64,000 nucleotides of DNA from Stenotrophomonas sp. MMGLT7 (GCF_021168555.1 NZ_JAJOZS010000004.1:62001-126000), one strand, 5' to 3'; positions 17,896 to 26,865 are shown, counted from the stretch's first letter. The notes: generated from the sequence alone by a model not told the origin. Numbers and translations: made by a program.

Positions 17896-20304
17896 GTGCG
17901 AAGAGTCCTCCGCCTGCTGCCGTTGCCGCTCGGCATCGCCATCTGTATGCCGGCCATGGCTGCCGACAAGCCCCTGAACTGGGGACTGTGCCCGGTGGGC
18001 GACACGCTTCCGGGCTTCGACGACGCTCCCGCCGCCGATCCCAAGGCCGCCGCCGAGCGCAACCAGCTGCCCACCGACATCGAGGGCGACCAGCTCTCCG
18101 GCACCACCGTGGTGCCGCAGTACCAGGGCAACGTCGCGCTCAAGCGCGGCGACCAGTTCCTGGGCACCGACGACCTCAGGTTCGACACCGACTCGGGCAA
18201 CTACGTGGCGCAGGGCAACGTGCGCTACCAGGATTCCTCGATCCGCATCCTCGCCGACCGCGCCGAGGGCAACCAGGAAACCGACACCCACAAGATCACC
18301 AACATCCGCTACCAGCTGGTGGACCGCCGCGGCAACGGCGGCGCCGACTCGATCGACCTGCAGGGCGCGATCGGGCAGATGCACACCTCCACCTACACCA
18401 CCTGCGACCCGTCGCAGCAGATCTGGAAGCTGCACGCCAACGAGATCGACGTCGACAACGACGAGGGCTTCGGCACCGCGCGCAACGCGGTGATCCGCAT
18501 CGGCAAGGTGCCGGTGCTGTACGCGCCCTGGTTCAAGTTCCCGATCGACGACCGCCGCGTCACCGGCCTGCTGTACCCGCAGCTGAGCATCTCCGGGCGC
18601 AACGGCTTCGACTACACCCAGCCGATCTACCTGAACCTGGCGCCGAACTACGACGACACCCTGTACCCGCGCTACATGAGCAAGCGCGGCTTCATGCTCG
18701 GCAACGAGTTCCGCTACCTGTACGACGGCGGCCGCGGCGAACTGACCACCACCTACATGCCCAACGACAAGCTGCGCGACCGCGACCGCGGCAGCCTGGG
18801 CTACGACGGCTACCACAACATCGACTCGCACTGGCAGGCGCGCGCCAGCCTGCGCTGGGTCAGCGACACCCGCTACGTGGAGGACTTCTCCAGCCGCCTC
18901 AACGGCTTGTCCTCCTCGTCCAGCATCCAGAGCACGGTCGGCATCTACGGCACCGGCAGGAACTGGACCGCCGGGCTGATGGCCGACCGCTGGCAGCTCA
19001 CCGACTACACCCTGGACAAGTCCTCGCTGGCCTACAACCGCCAGCCGCGGGCCTACTTCACCTGGGACCAGCCGTTCGGCCGCTGGTTCGAGGCCGGCGT
19101 CTACGCCGAGGCGGTGCGCTTCACCCACGACGACGCCTACCCGGTGTACCAGACCGAGGACGGCGACTGGGAACGCACCGGCGATGTGACCCGCTACTAC
19201 GGCGGCTCGCGCCTGGACGTGAAGCCCTATGTCTCCATGCCGCTGTCCGGCGCGGCCTGGTTCCTGACGCCCACCCTGGCGTGGCGCTACACCGCCTACC
19301 AGCTGGACAAGGAGCTGGCCGACTCCCTCGGCGGCAACCGCACCCCCACCCGCAGCCTGCCCATCGCCAGCGTCGACGCCGGCCTGTTCTTCGACCGCGA
19401 GACCACCATCGGCGGCACGTCCTACCTGCACACGCTGGAGCCGCGGCTGTTCTACCTGTACACCCCGTACCGCGACCAGAGCGACCTGCCGCTGTTCGAC
19501 ACCCGCGCCTTCACCTTCAGCTGGGGCCAGCTGTTCCGCGACAGCCGCTACACCGGCGCCGACCGCCAGAACGATGCCAACCAGATGACGCTGGCGCTGA
19601 CCTCGCGCCTGCTGCGCCAGGACGACGGCCGCGAGAAGCTCTCGGTCAGCCTCGGCCAGATCACCTATTTCGAAGACTCGCGGGTCAACCTCAGCAACAG
19701 CGACACCGGCAACGAGAGCGGCAACGACAACGACAACATCATCGGCCAGGGCAAGTCGGCCTGGGTCGTCGACGCCAACTACATGATCAACGACCGCTGG
19801 TCGCTGGGCACCAGCTACCAGTGGAACCCGCGCTATCGCCGGGAAGACCTGGCCAGCGTGCGCGCACGCTACCTGATGTCCAACGACGGCATCGTCAACC
19901 TGTCCTACCGCTACCGCCGCAACCCGTCCACCGGCGACGACCAGCTCGAGCAGGCCGACCTCTCGTTCCTGTACCCGATCAACCCCAGCTGGAGCGTGGT
20001 CGGCCGCTACTACTACTCGATCATGGACAGCAAGCCGCTGGAGGCCATCGCCGGCGTGCAGTGGGACAGCTGCTGCCTGGCGGTGCGCGCACTGGTGCGC
20101 CGCTACGTGCGCAACCGCCAGGGCGACCTGAACAATTCGTTCCAGCTGGAGTTCGTGCTCAAGGGCCTGGGCTCGGCCGGACAGGACACGGACCGCACTT
20201 TGCGCCGTGCTATTCTCGGCTACAACCGAGACGACCTCTATCTCGTCCCTCCGAGCAACACCTCGACCGATCCGGACGACTACGATCCGAACCTGATTCC
20301 ATGA
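17896..20304 (+). CDS. lptD: LPS-assembly outer-membrane protein LptD
   Basis: An 802-residue outer-membrane beta-barrel that with LptE inserts lipopolysaccharide into the outer leaflet. The mature N-terminus is the LptA-like jellyroll (NVALKRGDQFLGTDDLRFDT onwards), then the barrel. Cys32 in NWGLCP, the Cys in YTTCDPSQ and the adjacent pair WDSCCLAVRA are the cysteines that form the two interdomain disulfides in E. coli LptD. The C-terminal YRDDLYLVPPSNT-like wording matches Xanthomonas LptD as I remember it. I start at GTG 17896, where the Xanthomonas protein begins; in-frame ATGs at 17842 and 17851 would add a hydrophilic stretch before the signal peptide. Its stop overlaps surA by 4 nt. 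Confidence 0.95.
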   Translation: MRRVLRLLPLPLGIAICMPAMAADKPLNWGLCPVGDTLPGFDDAPAADPKAAAERNQLPTDIEGDQLSGTTVVPQYQGNVALKRGDQFLGTDDLRFDTDSGNYVAQGNVRYQDSSIRILADRAEGNQETDTHKITNIRYQLVDRRGNGGADSIDLQGAIGQMHTSTYTTCDPSQQIWKLHANEIDVDNDEGFGTARNAVIRIGKVPVLYAPWFKFPIDDRRVTGLLYPQLSISGRNGFDYTQPIYLNLAPNYDDTLYPRYMSKRGFMLGNEFRYLYDGGRGELTTTYMPNDKLRDRDRGSLGYDGYHNIDSHWQARASLRWVSDTRYVEDFSSRLNGLSSSSSIQSTVGIYGTGRNWTAGLMADRWQLTDYTLDKSSLAYNRQPRAYFTWDQPFGRWFEAGVYAEAVRFTHDDAYPVYQTEDGDWERTGDVTRYYGGSRLDVKPYVSMPLSGAAWFLTPTLAWRYTAYQLDKELADSLGGNRTPTRSLPIASVDAGLFFDRETTIGGTSYLHTLEPRLFYLYTPYRDQSDLPLFDTRAFTFSWGQLFRDSRYTGADRQNDANQMTLALTSRLLRQDDGREKLSVSLGQITYFEDSRVNLSNSDTGNESGNDNDNIIGQGKSAWVVDANYMINDRWSLGTSYQWNPRYRREDLASVRARYLMSNDGIVNLSYRYRRNPSTGDDQLEQADLSFLYPINPSWSVVGRYYYSIMDSKPLEAIAGVQWDSCCLAVRALVRRYVRNRQGDLNNSFQLEFVLKGLGSAGQDTDRTLRRAILGYNRDDLYLVPPSNTSTDPDDYDPNLIP

Positions 20305-21677
20305 CCAAAATCCTCCCCGTTCTTCTCGCCGCATTGATGGCGTTCACCGCCGTGGCCGCCGTTCCGGCCCACGCGCAGACCACCCAGCCGCTGGACCGTA
20401 TCGCCGCCGTGGTGGATGAGGACGTGGTGCTGCAAAGCGAGCTCGACCGCGCCGTCCACAACGTCAAGGCCCAGTACGCCGGCCGCGAGAACCAGCTGCC
20501 GCCGGACAACGTGCTGCAACGCCAGGTGCTCGAGCGCCTGGTCCTGGTCAAGCTGCAGGTGGCGCGCGCCGAGGGCAGCGGCATCCGCGTCGGCGACGAG
20601 GAGCTCAACCGTGCCATCGCCGGCATCGCCCAGCAGAACAACACCACCGTTGACGGCCTGCGCCAGCAGCTGGCCCGCGACGGCATGTCGTTCGACGATT
20701 TCCGCAGCTCGGTGCGCGACGAGATCACCGTCCAGCGCCTGCGCCAGAGCTTCGCGCAGAGCCGCATCGTGGTCAGCGAGGGCGAGGTCGACGCCGCGCT
20801 GACGCAGCAGGCCACCTCCGGCGCCCAGTACCACCTGGCGCACATCCTGGTCGGCCTGCCCGAAGGCGCCACCGCCGAGCAGATCGCCACCGGCCAGCAG
20901 AAGGTCGAGGGCATCAAGAACCTGCTGGACAAGGGCGAGCTGGACTTCTCCGCCGCCGCGGTGCGCTACTCCGACAGCCCCAACGCGCTGGAAGGCGGCG
21001 ACCTGGGCTGGCGCAGCCTGGACGAGATCCCCAACGCGTTCGCGCAGCTGATCAGCGGCATGCAGGCCGGCCAGGTGGTCGGCCCGCTGCGCGGCCCCAG
21101 CGGCTTCCAGCTGCTCAAGCTGGTCGAGGTCCGCGACGCCAGCGCCTCCGGCGAGACCCGCACGGTCACCGAGTACCACGCCCGCCACATCCTGGTGCGG
21201 ATCGGCGACCAGCAGGACGATGCCGCCGCCAAGGCCAAGATCGACACCTTGCGCGCCCGCATCGCCGGCGGCGCCGACTTCCAGGAAGTGGCGCGCGAGT
21301 CCTCCGAGGACACCAACAGCCGCGGCCAGGGCGGCGACCTGGGCTGGTTCCCTGCAGACGCCTTCGGCCCGGACTTCGGCCGCCAGGTGGAAGGCATCGA
21401 CGACGGCGCGGTGTCGCAGCCGTTCCGCACCGACGCCGGCTGGCACATCGTGCAGCGCGTGGGCACGCGCCAGACCGACGTCACCGACGAAAGCAAGCGC
21501 GCCCAGATCCGCGAGACCATCGGCCGCCGCAAGCTGGAAGAGGAATACAACCGCTTCCTGCAGGAACTGCGTGGCGAGGCCTATGTCAGCTTCCGCAGCG
21601 GCGACCGCGCAGATGGCGACGCCTCGGCGACCCCGGCGCCGGAGGCCGCGCCGGCGGATACCCAGCCGCAGAACTGA
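20301..21677 (+). CDS. surA: Periplasmic chaperone and peptidyl-prolyl isomerase SurA
   Basis: A 458-residue periplasmic chaperone for outer-membrane proteins. Signal peptide 1-25 (AHA-Q), then the N-terminal core domain, then two PPIase (parvulin) domains opening YHLAHILVGLP and YHARHILVRIG, each with the GGDLGW block, and an acidic Ala/Pro-rich tail of about 25 residues. The ATG overlaps the lptD stop as ATGA, a coupling conserved in gammaproteobacteria and sensible since LptD is a SurA client. Confidence 0.97.
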   Translation: MTKILPVLLAALMAFTAVAAVPAHAQTTQPLDRIAAVVDEDVVLQSELDRAVHNVKAQYAGRENQLPPDNVLQRQVLERLVLVKLQVARAEGSGIRVGDEELNRAIAGIAQQNNTTVDGLRQQLARDGMSFDDFRSSVRDEITVQRLRQSFAQSRIVVSEGEVDAALTQQATSGAQYHLAHILVGLPEGATAEQIATGQQKVEGIKNLLDKGELDFSAAAVRYSDSPNALEGGDLGWRSLDEIPNAFAQLISGMQAGQVVGPLRGPSGFQLLKLVEVRDASASGETRTVTEYHARHILVRIGDQQDDAAAKAKIDTLRARIAGGADFQEVARESSEDTNSRGQGGDLGWFPADAFGPDFGRQVEGIDDGAVSQPFRTDAGWHIVQRVGTRQTDVTDESKRAQIRETIGRRKLEEEYNRFLQELRGEAYVSFRSGDRADGDASATPAPEAAPADTQPQN

Positions 21678-21679
21678 GC

Positions 21680-22663
21680 ATGATCCCCTCGCTCGCGCTG
21701 GTACCGGGCGAGCCGGCGGGCATCGGGCCGGAGCTGTGCGTCCGGCTCGTCCAGCGTCCCGATCCATCGCGCCGGCTGGTCGCCTTCGGCGACCCGGCCA
21801 CCCTGCAGGCCGCAGCGGCCGCGCTGTCGCTGCCACTGCGGCTGCTGCCGCCCGACCGCCCCGCCACCCGCGCAGGCGACCTGCCGGTGCATGAAGTGGC
21901 CAACGCCGCGCCGGTCGAATTCGGCCATCCCGACCCCGCCAACGCCCGCGCCGTGACCGGCGCGCTGCAGCTGGCGGCCGCAGCCTGCCGGCAGGGCCGG
22001 CTGCACGGACTGGTGACCGGGCCGGTACACAAGGCGGTGATCAACCAGGGCGGCATCGCCTATACCGGCACCACCGAACTGCTGGCGCGCGATGCCGGCT
22101 GCGAGGTGGTGATGATGCTCGCCAACGACATCGTCCGCGTCGCCCTGGTCACCACCCACCTGCCGCTGCGCGCGGTCGCCGACGCGATCACCGCGCAGGC
22201 GCTGGTGCGCTGCCTGCGCATCGTCGATGCCGCCATGCGCCGCGACTTCGGCATCGAACGGCCGCGGCTGGCGGTGCTGGGGCTGAACCCGCATGCCGGC
22301 GAGGACGGCCATCTCGGCCGCGAGGAACTGGACACGATCATCCCGGTGCTCGAGCGCCTGCGCGGCGAGGGCATGCAGCTGGTCGGGCCGCTGCCGGCCG
22401 ACACCGCGTTCCTGCCGCGGAAGCTGGACGGCTTCGACGCGGTGGTGGCGATGTACCACGACCAGGGCCTGCCGGTGCTCAAGTACAGCGGCTTCGAGCA
22501 GGCGGTCAACATCACCCTGGGCCTGCCCTACCCGCGCGTGGCGGTGGACCACGGCACCGCGCTCGACCTGGCCGGGCGCGGCATCGCCGATCCGTCGAGC
22601 CTGTTCGCCGCCGCGGCACTGTGTACCCGGTTGGCGGCGGCGAGAGCCAACCCGCCTTCGTAG
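21680..22663 (+). CDS. pdxA: 4-hydroxythreonine-4-phosphate dehydrogenase PdxA
   Basis: A 327-residue NAD-dependent enzyme of the pyridoxal 5'-phosphate pathway (DXP-dependent route). LVPGEPAGIGPELCVRLV is the N-terminal signature, GLVTGPVHKAVINQGG the substrate site, and NPHAGEDGHLG plus AMYHDQGLPVLK contribute the metal-binding His residues. It is 2 bp after surA, in the lptD-surA-pdxA operon. A REP-like hairpin follows the stop. Confidence 0.97.
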   Translation: MIPSLALVPGEPAGIGPELCVRLVQRPDPSRRLVAFGDPATLQAAAAALSLPLRLLPPDRPATRAGDLPVHEVANAAPVEFGHPDPANARAVTGALQLAAAACRQGRLHGLVTGPVHKAVINQGGIAYTGTTELLARDAGCEVVMMLANDIVRVALVTTHLPLRAVADAITAQALVRCLRIVDAAMRRDFGIERPRLAVLGLNPHAGEDGHLGREELDTIIPVLERLRGEGMQLVGPLPADTAFLPRKLDGFDAVVAMYHDQGLPVLKYSGFEQAVNITLGLPYPRVAVDHGTALDLAGRGIADPSSLFAAAALCTRLAAARANPPS

Positions 22664-22697
22664 CAGCTCCCCGTGGGATCGCCCTGCAGGAACGCCG

Positions 22698-22763
22698 CAG
22701 GAGCGACTTCAGTCGCAATGGGGCTTTCCCGGGCAAGCCCCATCGCGACTGAAGTCGCTCCTA
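22698..22763. repeat. REP-like hairpin, AGGAGCGACTTCAGTCGC family, copy 2
   Basis: AGGAGCGACTTCAGTCGC pairs with GCGACTGAAGTCGCTCCT across GGGGCT...AGCCCC. The arms match more closely than those of the copy at 15520-15585. It separates pdxA from rsmA and could end or protect the upstream mRNA. Confidence 0.8.
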
Positions 22764-22804
22764 CAACACGGCGCAAGCGCCAGGGGCAGCCCCCGCCGCT
22801 CCTG

Positions 22805-22810
22805 TAAAAT
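22805..22810 (+). promoter_or_regulatory. -10 element placed for a leaderless rsmA transcript
   Basis: TAAAAT is followed by GCGTCG and then the rsmA ATG at 22817. The 6-nt gap puts the expected +1 on the A of the start codon. No Shine-Dalgarno sequence is present. Confidence 0.6.
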
Positions 22811-22816
22811 GCGTCG

Positions 22817-23611
22817 ATGAACCGCTCCTCCCCAGGCTTCTCCGCGCCGGCCAAGAAATCGCTCGGCCAGCACTTCCTTGCCGATCGCCACTACATCGAC
22901 CGCATCGTGCGGGCGATCAATCCCAAGCCCGGCGACACGCTGGTGGAGATCGGTCCCGGCCAGGGCGCGATCACCCTGCCACTGCTGCGCGAGCACCCGG
23001 AACTGACCGTGATCGAGTTCGACCGCGACCTGGTCGGCCCGCTCGCCGCCGCGGCCGAACCGCTGGGCCGGCTCACCATCGTGCACCGCGACGTGCTGTC
23101 GGTGGACTTCACCGAACTGGCCGCCGGCCGCCGCATCCGCCTGGTCGGCAACCTGCCCTACAACATCTCCTCGCCGATCCTGTTCCACGCGCTGCAGCAC
23201 GCCGGCGTCGTCGCCGACATGCACTTCATGCTGCAGAAGGAGGTGGTGGACCGCATGGCCGCCGCGCCCGGCAGCAAGGTCTACGGCCGCCTGAGCGTGA
23301 TGCTGCAGGCCTGGTGCGAGGTCACGTCGCTGTTCGTGGTGCCGCCAGGCGCGTTCCGGCCGCCGCCGAAGGTCGACTCGGCGGTGGTGCGGCTGGTGCC
23401 GCGCGATCCGGCCGGCGTCGGCATCGACGACCCCAGGCGCTTTGCCGACGTGGTGCGCGCCGCCTTCGGCCAGCGCCGCAAGACCCTGCGCAACGCCCTG
23501 CACAATGTCTGCGATGCGCGCCAGTTCGAGCTTGCCGGGGTACGCCCGGACGCGCGCGCCGAACAGCTGGAGGTGGCCGAGTTCGTGCGCCTGGCCAATG
23601 CGCCAGGCTAG
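22817..23611 (+). CDS. rsmA: 16S rRNA dimethyladenosine transferase RsmA (KsgA)
   Basis: A 264-residue SAM-dependent methyltransferase that dimethylates A1518 and A1519 in the 16S rRNA 3' helix late in 30S assembly. KKSLGQHFLADRHYIDRIV is the N-terminal block, VEIGPGQGAITLPLL motif I, FDRDLV motif II, and VGNLPYNISSPIL the catalytic NLPY. The C-terminal helical domain ends at YARTR/AEQL. It lies between pdxA and apaG as in E. coli, but here it appears to have its own leaderless promoter. Confidence 0.97.
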   Translation: MNRSSPGFSAPAKKSLGQHFLADRHYIDRIVRAINPKPGDTLVEIGPGQGAITLPLLREHPELTVIEFDRDLVGPLAAAAEPLGRLTIVHRDVLSVDFTELAAGRRIRLVGNLPYNISSPILFHALQHAGVVADMHFMLQKEVVDRMAAAPGSKVYGRLSVMLQAWCEVTSLFVVPPGAFRPPPKVDSAVVRLVPRDPAGVGIDDPRRFADVVRAAFGQRRKTLRNALHNVCDARQFELAGVRPDARAEQLEVAEFVRLANAPG

Positions 23612-23684
23612 CCCGCGCGCGTCTTCGGCGGTACCGCGGCCAACGAATGCGCGCGGACATCTGTCCGCGGCCGCGCGCGCGCCC

Positions 23685-23690
23685 TAAACT
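23685..23690 (+). promoter_or_regulatory. -10 element placed for a leaderless apaG transcript
   Basis: TAAACT is followed by GTCGCA and the apaG ATG at 23697. CTGTCC at 23661-23666 with an 18-nt spacer is a possible weak -35. The same 6-nt hexamer-to-ATG gap occurs at rsmA and the HDAC-family gene. Confidence 0.55.
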
Positions 23691-23696
23691 GTCGCA

Positions 23697-24080
23697 ATGG
23701 ACGATGAGCCCCGCTACCGGATCGACGTGGAAGTCTCCCCACGCTTCCTGGAAGAACAATCCGAACCCGAGCAGGGCCGCTATGCCTTCGCCTACACCGT
23801 CGACATCCGCAACCACGGCGACGTCCCGGCGCGGCTGCTGTCGCGCCACTGGCGCATCGACCACGGCAACGGCCGCATCGAGCGGGTCGACGGCGAGGGC
23901 GTGGTCGGCGAGCAGCCGCGGCTGCGCCCGGGCGAGGCCTTCCGCTATTCCTCCGGCGTGCTGCTGGAGACCGACCATGGCAGCATGCAGGGCCACTACG
24001 ACATGCAGGCCGACGACGGCACCGTATTCCCGGCGCCGGTGCCGCCGTTCGTGCTGACCCTCCCCCGGACGCTGCACTGA
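23697..24080 (+). CDS. apaG: ApaG (CorD) domain protein
   Basis: A 127-residue single-domain protein with the fibronectin-III-like ApaG fold. [24 protein letters not shown] is the defining N-terminal block, followed by [23 protein letters not shown] and GSMQGHYDM. ApaG is linked to divalent cation resistance and lies beside apaH in many proteobacteria; its biochemical role is unsettled. It is followed by apaH after 13 bp. Confidence 0.95.
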   Translation: MDDEPRYRIDVEVSPRFLEEQSEPEQGRYAFAYTVDIRNHGDVPARLLSRHWRIDHGNGRIERVDGEGVVGEQPRLRPGEAFRYSSGVLLETDHGSMQGHYDMQADDGTVFPAPVPPFVLTLPRTLH

Positions 24081-24093
24081 TGGAGCGCAGGCC

Positions 24094-25020
24094 ATGAGCG
24101 TGTGGGCCATCGGCGACCTGCAGGGCTGCTACGACATCACCCAGCGGCTGCTGGAGAAGATCAACTTCGACCCGGCGGCCGACCGGCTGTGGTTCTGCGG
24201 CGACCTGGTCAACCGCGGCGGGCAGTCGCTGGAGACGCTGCGGCTGGTGCGTTCGCTGGACGCCTGCAGCGAGGTGGTGCTGGGCAACCACGACCTGTCG
24301 CTGCTGGCCATCGGCGCGCGCTCGGAAGAGGAACAGCGCAAGGTCAACCCGGACCTGCTGCGCGTGGTGCTGGCCGAGGACCGCGACGAGCTGCTGGACT
24401 GGCTGCGCCTGCGCAAGCTGGTGCACGTGGACCGCGAGCTGGGCTGGATGATGGTGCATGCCGGGCTGGCGCCGAAGTGGACCACGCAGCTGGCCGAGAA
24501 GCATGCCCGCGAGATCGAGCACCTGCTGCACGGCAACGGCTACCGCAAGCTGATGCGCAACATGTACGGCGACAAGCCGGCATGGTCGCCGGCGCTGACC
24601 GGCTACGACCGCGCGCGCGCGATCATCAACTTCTTCACCCGCATGCGCTATTGCACCCCGCGCGGGCGCATCGGCATGGAGGACAAGGGCACGCCCGGCA
24701 CCCAGGCGCAGGGCCTGTACCCGTGGTACGAGGTGCCCGGCCGGGTCGAGCGCGACCTGAAGATCGTGTTCGGCCACTGGTCATCGCTGGGGCTGACCAT
24801 CACCCAGGGCGTGCATGGCATCGACACCGGCGCGGTGTGGGGCGGCAAGCTCACCGCGCTGCAGCTCGACAGCGAGGAACTGCGCGTGGTGCAGGTTCCC
24901 GGCCGCGAGGTGCAGGGCCCGCCGCAGCCGCCGCGGCCGCCCAGACGCCGCCGCTCCGGCAGGCCTCCGCAGCGCGGACCGGCAAGCCCGCCGCCCCCCG
25001 GCCCAGCCTCGAAATCGTAG
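24094..25020 (+). CDS. apaH: Bis(5'-nucleosyl)-tetraphosphatase (symmetrical) ApaH
   Basis: A 308-residue metallophosphatase hydrolysing Ap4A to two ADP, and in E. coli also decapping Np4-capped RNA. IGDLQGCYD, CGDLVNRGG and VLGNHDLSLLA are the metallophosphatase motifs, and the C-terminal FGHWSSLGL carries the remaining metal-binding His. The E. coli enzyme is about 280 residues; here a tail of about 38 residues rich in Pro and Arg (from QGPPQPPRPPRRRR) has been added. It forms a pair with apaG. Confidence 0.95.
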   Translation: MSVWAIGDLQGCYDITQRLLEKINFDPAADRLWFCGDLVNRGGQSLETLRLVRSLDACSEVVLGNHDLSLLAIGARSEEEQRKVNPDLLRVVLAEDRDELLDWLRLRKLVHVDRELGWMMVHAGLAPKWTTQLAEKHAREIEHLLHGNGYRKLMRNMYGDKPAWSPALTGYDRARAIINFFTRMRYCTPRGRIGMEDKGTPGTQAQGLYPWYEVPGRVERDLKIVFGHWSSLGLTITQGVHGIDTGAVWGGKLTALQLDSEELRVVQVPGREVQGPPQPPRPPRRRRSGRPPQRGPASPPPPGPASKS

Positions 25021-25096
25021 GTCGGCCCCACGCGGCCGACCTGCGTGGTGGTCGGAGTTGCGGGGCGTATCGGGCCATTGCGAAGGCAGGAAGCAA

Positions 25097-25335
25097 AGGC
25101 CTCCGTCCGCTGCGCGGCCGGGTTCGTCCTTTTGCAAAGCGCCAGAAGAAACGGAACCGAGGAAAACCGCTTTCCCGGCAACGGCGAGAGCCTACGCCTG
25201 AAGGGTTACCGGGATTCTCCGACTCGCCATCTGTGGCCCGGTCGGAACATGCCTGATCACGGCAGGCCGCCCATCCAGGGGCGGCGCCCTCCAGGCCTGG
25301 CGAGACCTTCGCCACCCGCGACTGGCAACAAGCAT
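25097..25335 (+). repeat. 230-bp intergenic repeat, copy B
   Basis: Diverged second copy of the element at 12624-12855. It keeps CTCCGTCCGCTGCGCGGCCG, a CAAAGCGCCAGAAGAAACGG core, CGGGATTCTCCGACTCGCCA and the GGGCGGCGCCCTCC segment. It fills the gap between apaH (+) and folA (-), so it separates convergent genes. The flanking parts of 25021-25416 hold nothing else I can assign. Confidence 0.65.
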
Positions 25336-25416
25336 GGCGCGGGCCTGGGCCCGCCCTTCAGGCCTGACGCGCTCGCGGATGCGGCCGCACGGAGCCTGGG
25401 GACGGCGCCCCACCCA

Positions 25417-26052
25417 TTACGCGCGGCGCTGGTAATCGACGAACTCGAAGGCGAACGCGTGCCGCGCGTCGGCCGCATGCGGCTGCCGCTGCGTCACCTG
25501 CCACTGCGCAGGATCGAACGCGGGGAAATGCGCATCGGCTCCGTCCACCACGGTATCGACGTGGGTTAGGTGCAGCACGTCGGCCTGCGGCAGCGCCAGG
25601 GCATAGATCTCGCCGCCGCCGATCACGCACAGCTCCCGCGCAGCGGCCGCCGCGGCCAGCGCCCGCGCCTGCTCCAGGCTCGCCACCGCCTGCATGCCGT
25701 CGAACGGCACCCGCCCGGAACGGGTGAGCACCAGGTTGAGCCGCCCCGGCAGCGCCCGCCCCAGCGATTCGGCGGTCCGGCGCCCCATCAGCACCGGCTT
25801 GCCCAGGGTCAACGCCTTGAACCGCTTGAGGTCGTCGGGCAGGCGCCACGGCAGGTCGTTGCCACGGCCGATGGCGTTGCGGCGGTCGAGCGCGGCGATC
25901 AGGATGAGCCGGGATTCGGGATTGGGGATTGGGGATTCGCCAACGGCTTCCGTCGATGGTTCTCCGCCCTCGCCGCGCCGCTTTCCCGACCGCTTTTGGA
26001 AAGCCGCAGGCTGGCCATCCCAAATCCCCAATCCCGAATCCCCGCTCCTCAC
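25417..26052 (-). CDS. folA: Dihydrofolate reductase FolA, with repeat-derived N-terminal extension
   Basis: Dihydrofolate reductase making tetrahydrofolate from dihydrofolate with NADPH. The conserved protein ([55 protein letters not shown]) starts at about 25911 and runs 164 codons, the normal family length. At the position of the usual initiator there is CGG, and no ATG, GTG or TTG follows before the conserved sequence. The nearest in-frame candidates are TTG 26031 and GTG 26052. The latter overlaps the thyA stop as GTGA, so I use it. The resulting 47 extra residues are encoded by the inverted-repeat element at 25911-26048. An unusual start (CTG or ATC near 25902-25908) or a sequence error are alternatives. 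Confidence 0.85.
   Translation of the reverse strand: MRSGDSGLGIWDGQPAAFQKRSGKRRGEGGEPSTEAVGESPIPNPESRLILIAALDRRNAIGRGNDLPWRLPDDLKRFKALTLGKPVLMGRRTAESLGRALPGRLNLVLTRSGRVPFDGMQAVASLEQARALAAAAAARELCVIGGGEIYALALPQADVLHLTHVDTVVDGADAHFPAFDPAQWQVTQRQPHAADARHAFAFEFVDYQRRA
25911..26048. repeat. GGGATTGGGGATT inverted-repeat element, folA-thyA copy
   Basis: GGGATTCGGGATTGGGGATT at 25911-25938 is mirrored by AATCCCCAATCCCGAATCCCC at 26023-26043 with about 85 nt between. Related elements are at 42475-42603, 47574-47642 and 58130-58275. It covers the whole folA-thyA junction and supplies codons to the extended folA frame. Confidence 0.8.
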
Positions 26053-26843
26053 ACCGCCACCGGCGCCTTGATGGCCGGGTACGGGTCGTAGCCTTCGATG
26101 GCGATGTCGTCGTATGCGAAGGCGAACAGGTCCTTCACCTCGGGGTTGAGCCGCAGCGTCGGCAGCGCGCGCGGGGTGCGCGCCAGCTGCTCGCGGGCCT
26201 GCTCGAAGTGGTTCGAGTACAGGTGCGCATCGCCCAGGGTGTGCACGAAGTCGCCCACGCCCAGCCCGGTGGCCTGCGCCACCATGTGGGTGAGCAGCGC
26301 GTAGCTGGCGATGTTGAACGGCACGCCGAGGAAGATGTCGCCGCTGCGCTGGTACAGCTGGCAGCTGAGCCTGCCGTCGACCACGTAGAACTGGAACAGC
26401 GAGTGGCACGGCATCAGCGCCATCTGCGGCAGCTCGGCCACGTTCCAGGCGCTGACCACCAGCCGGCGCGAGTCGGGATTGCGCTTGATCTCGTCGACCA
26501 GCCACTGCATCTGGTCGATCTGCCGGCCGTCCGGGCCGGTCCAGCGCCGCCATTGCTTGCCGTAGACCGGCCCGAGGTCGCCGTTGGCATCGGCCCACTC
26601 GTCCCAGATGCCGACCTTGTTGTCCTTCAGGTAGCCGATGTTGGTATCGCCGGCCAGGAACCACAGCAGCTCGTGGATGATCGAGCGCAGGTGCAGCTTC
26701 TTGGTGGTGACCAGCGGGAAGCCGTCGTTGAGGTCGAAGCGCATCTGCCAGCCGAACACGCTGCGCGTGCCGGTACCGGTGCGGTCGGACTTCTCGGCGC
26801 CGTGCTCGAGCACGTGGCGCAGCAGGTCGAGGTATTGCTTCAT
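26049..26843 (-). CDS. thyA: Thymidylate synthase ThyA
   Basis: A 264-residue enzyme, the same length as E. coli ThyA, methylating dUMP with methylene-tetrahydrofolate and releasing dihydrofolate for the neighbouring folA product. [24 protein letters not shown] carries the nucleophilic Cys; [16 protein letters not shown] and GKQWRRW are also diagnostic. It is 22 bp downstream of lgt, consistent with an lgt-thyA-folA operon. Confidence 0.97.
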   Translation of the reverse strand: MKQYLDLLRHVLEHGAEKSDRTGTGTRSVFGWQMRFDLNDGFPLVTTKKLHLRSIIHELLWFLAGDTNIGYLKDNKVGIWDEWADANGDLGPVYGKQWRRWTGPDGRQIDQMQWLVDEIKRNPDSRRLVVSAWNVAELPQMALMPCHSLFQFYVVDGRLSCQLYQRSGDIFLGVPFNIASYALLTHMVAQATGLGVGDFVHTLGDAHLYSNHFEQAREQLARTPRALPTLRLNPEVKDLFAFAYDDIAIEGYDPYPAIKAPVAV

Positions 26844-26865
26844 GGTTCGCCTCCGGCGAAGGGCT

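Noticed and set aside
17746-20334. An 862-residue open frame antisense to lptD
   Set aside because: Val/Ala/Gly/His-rich shadow of the lptD reading frame, with no recognisable domain or start signal.
25911-26048. GGGATTGGGGATT copies as a CRISPR-like array
   Set aside because: The units are short, adjacent and mirror-imaged with no spacers, and there are no cas genes.
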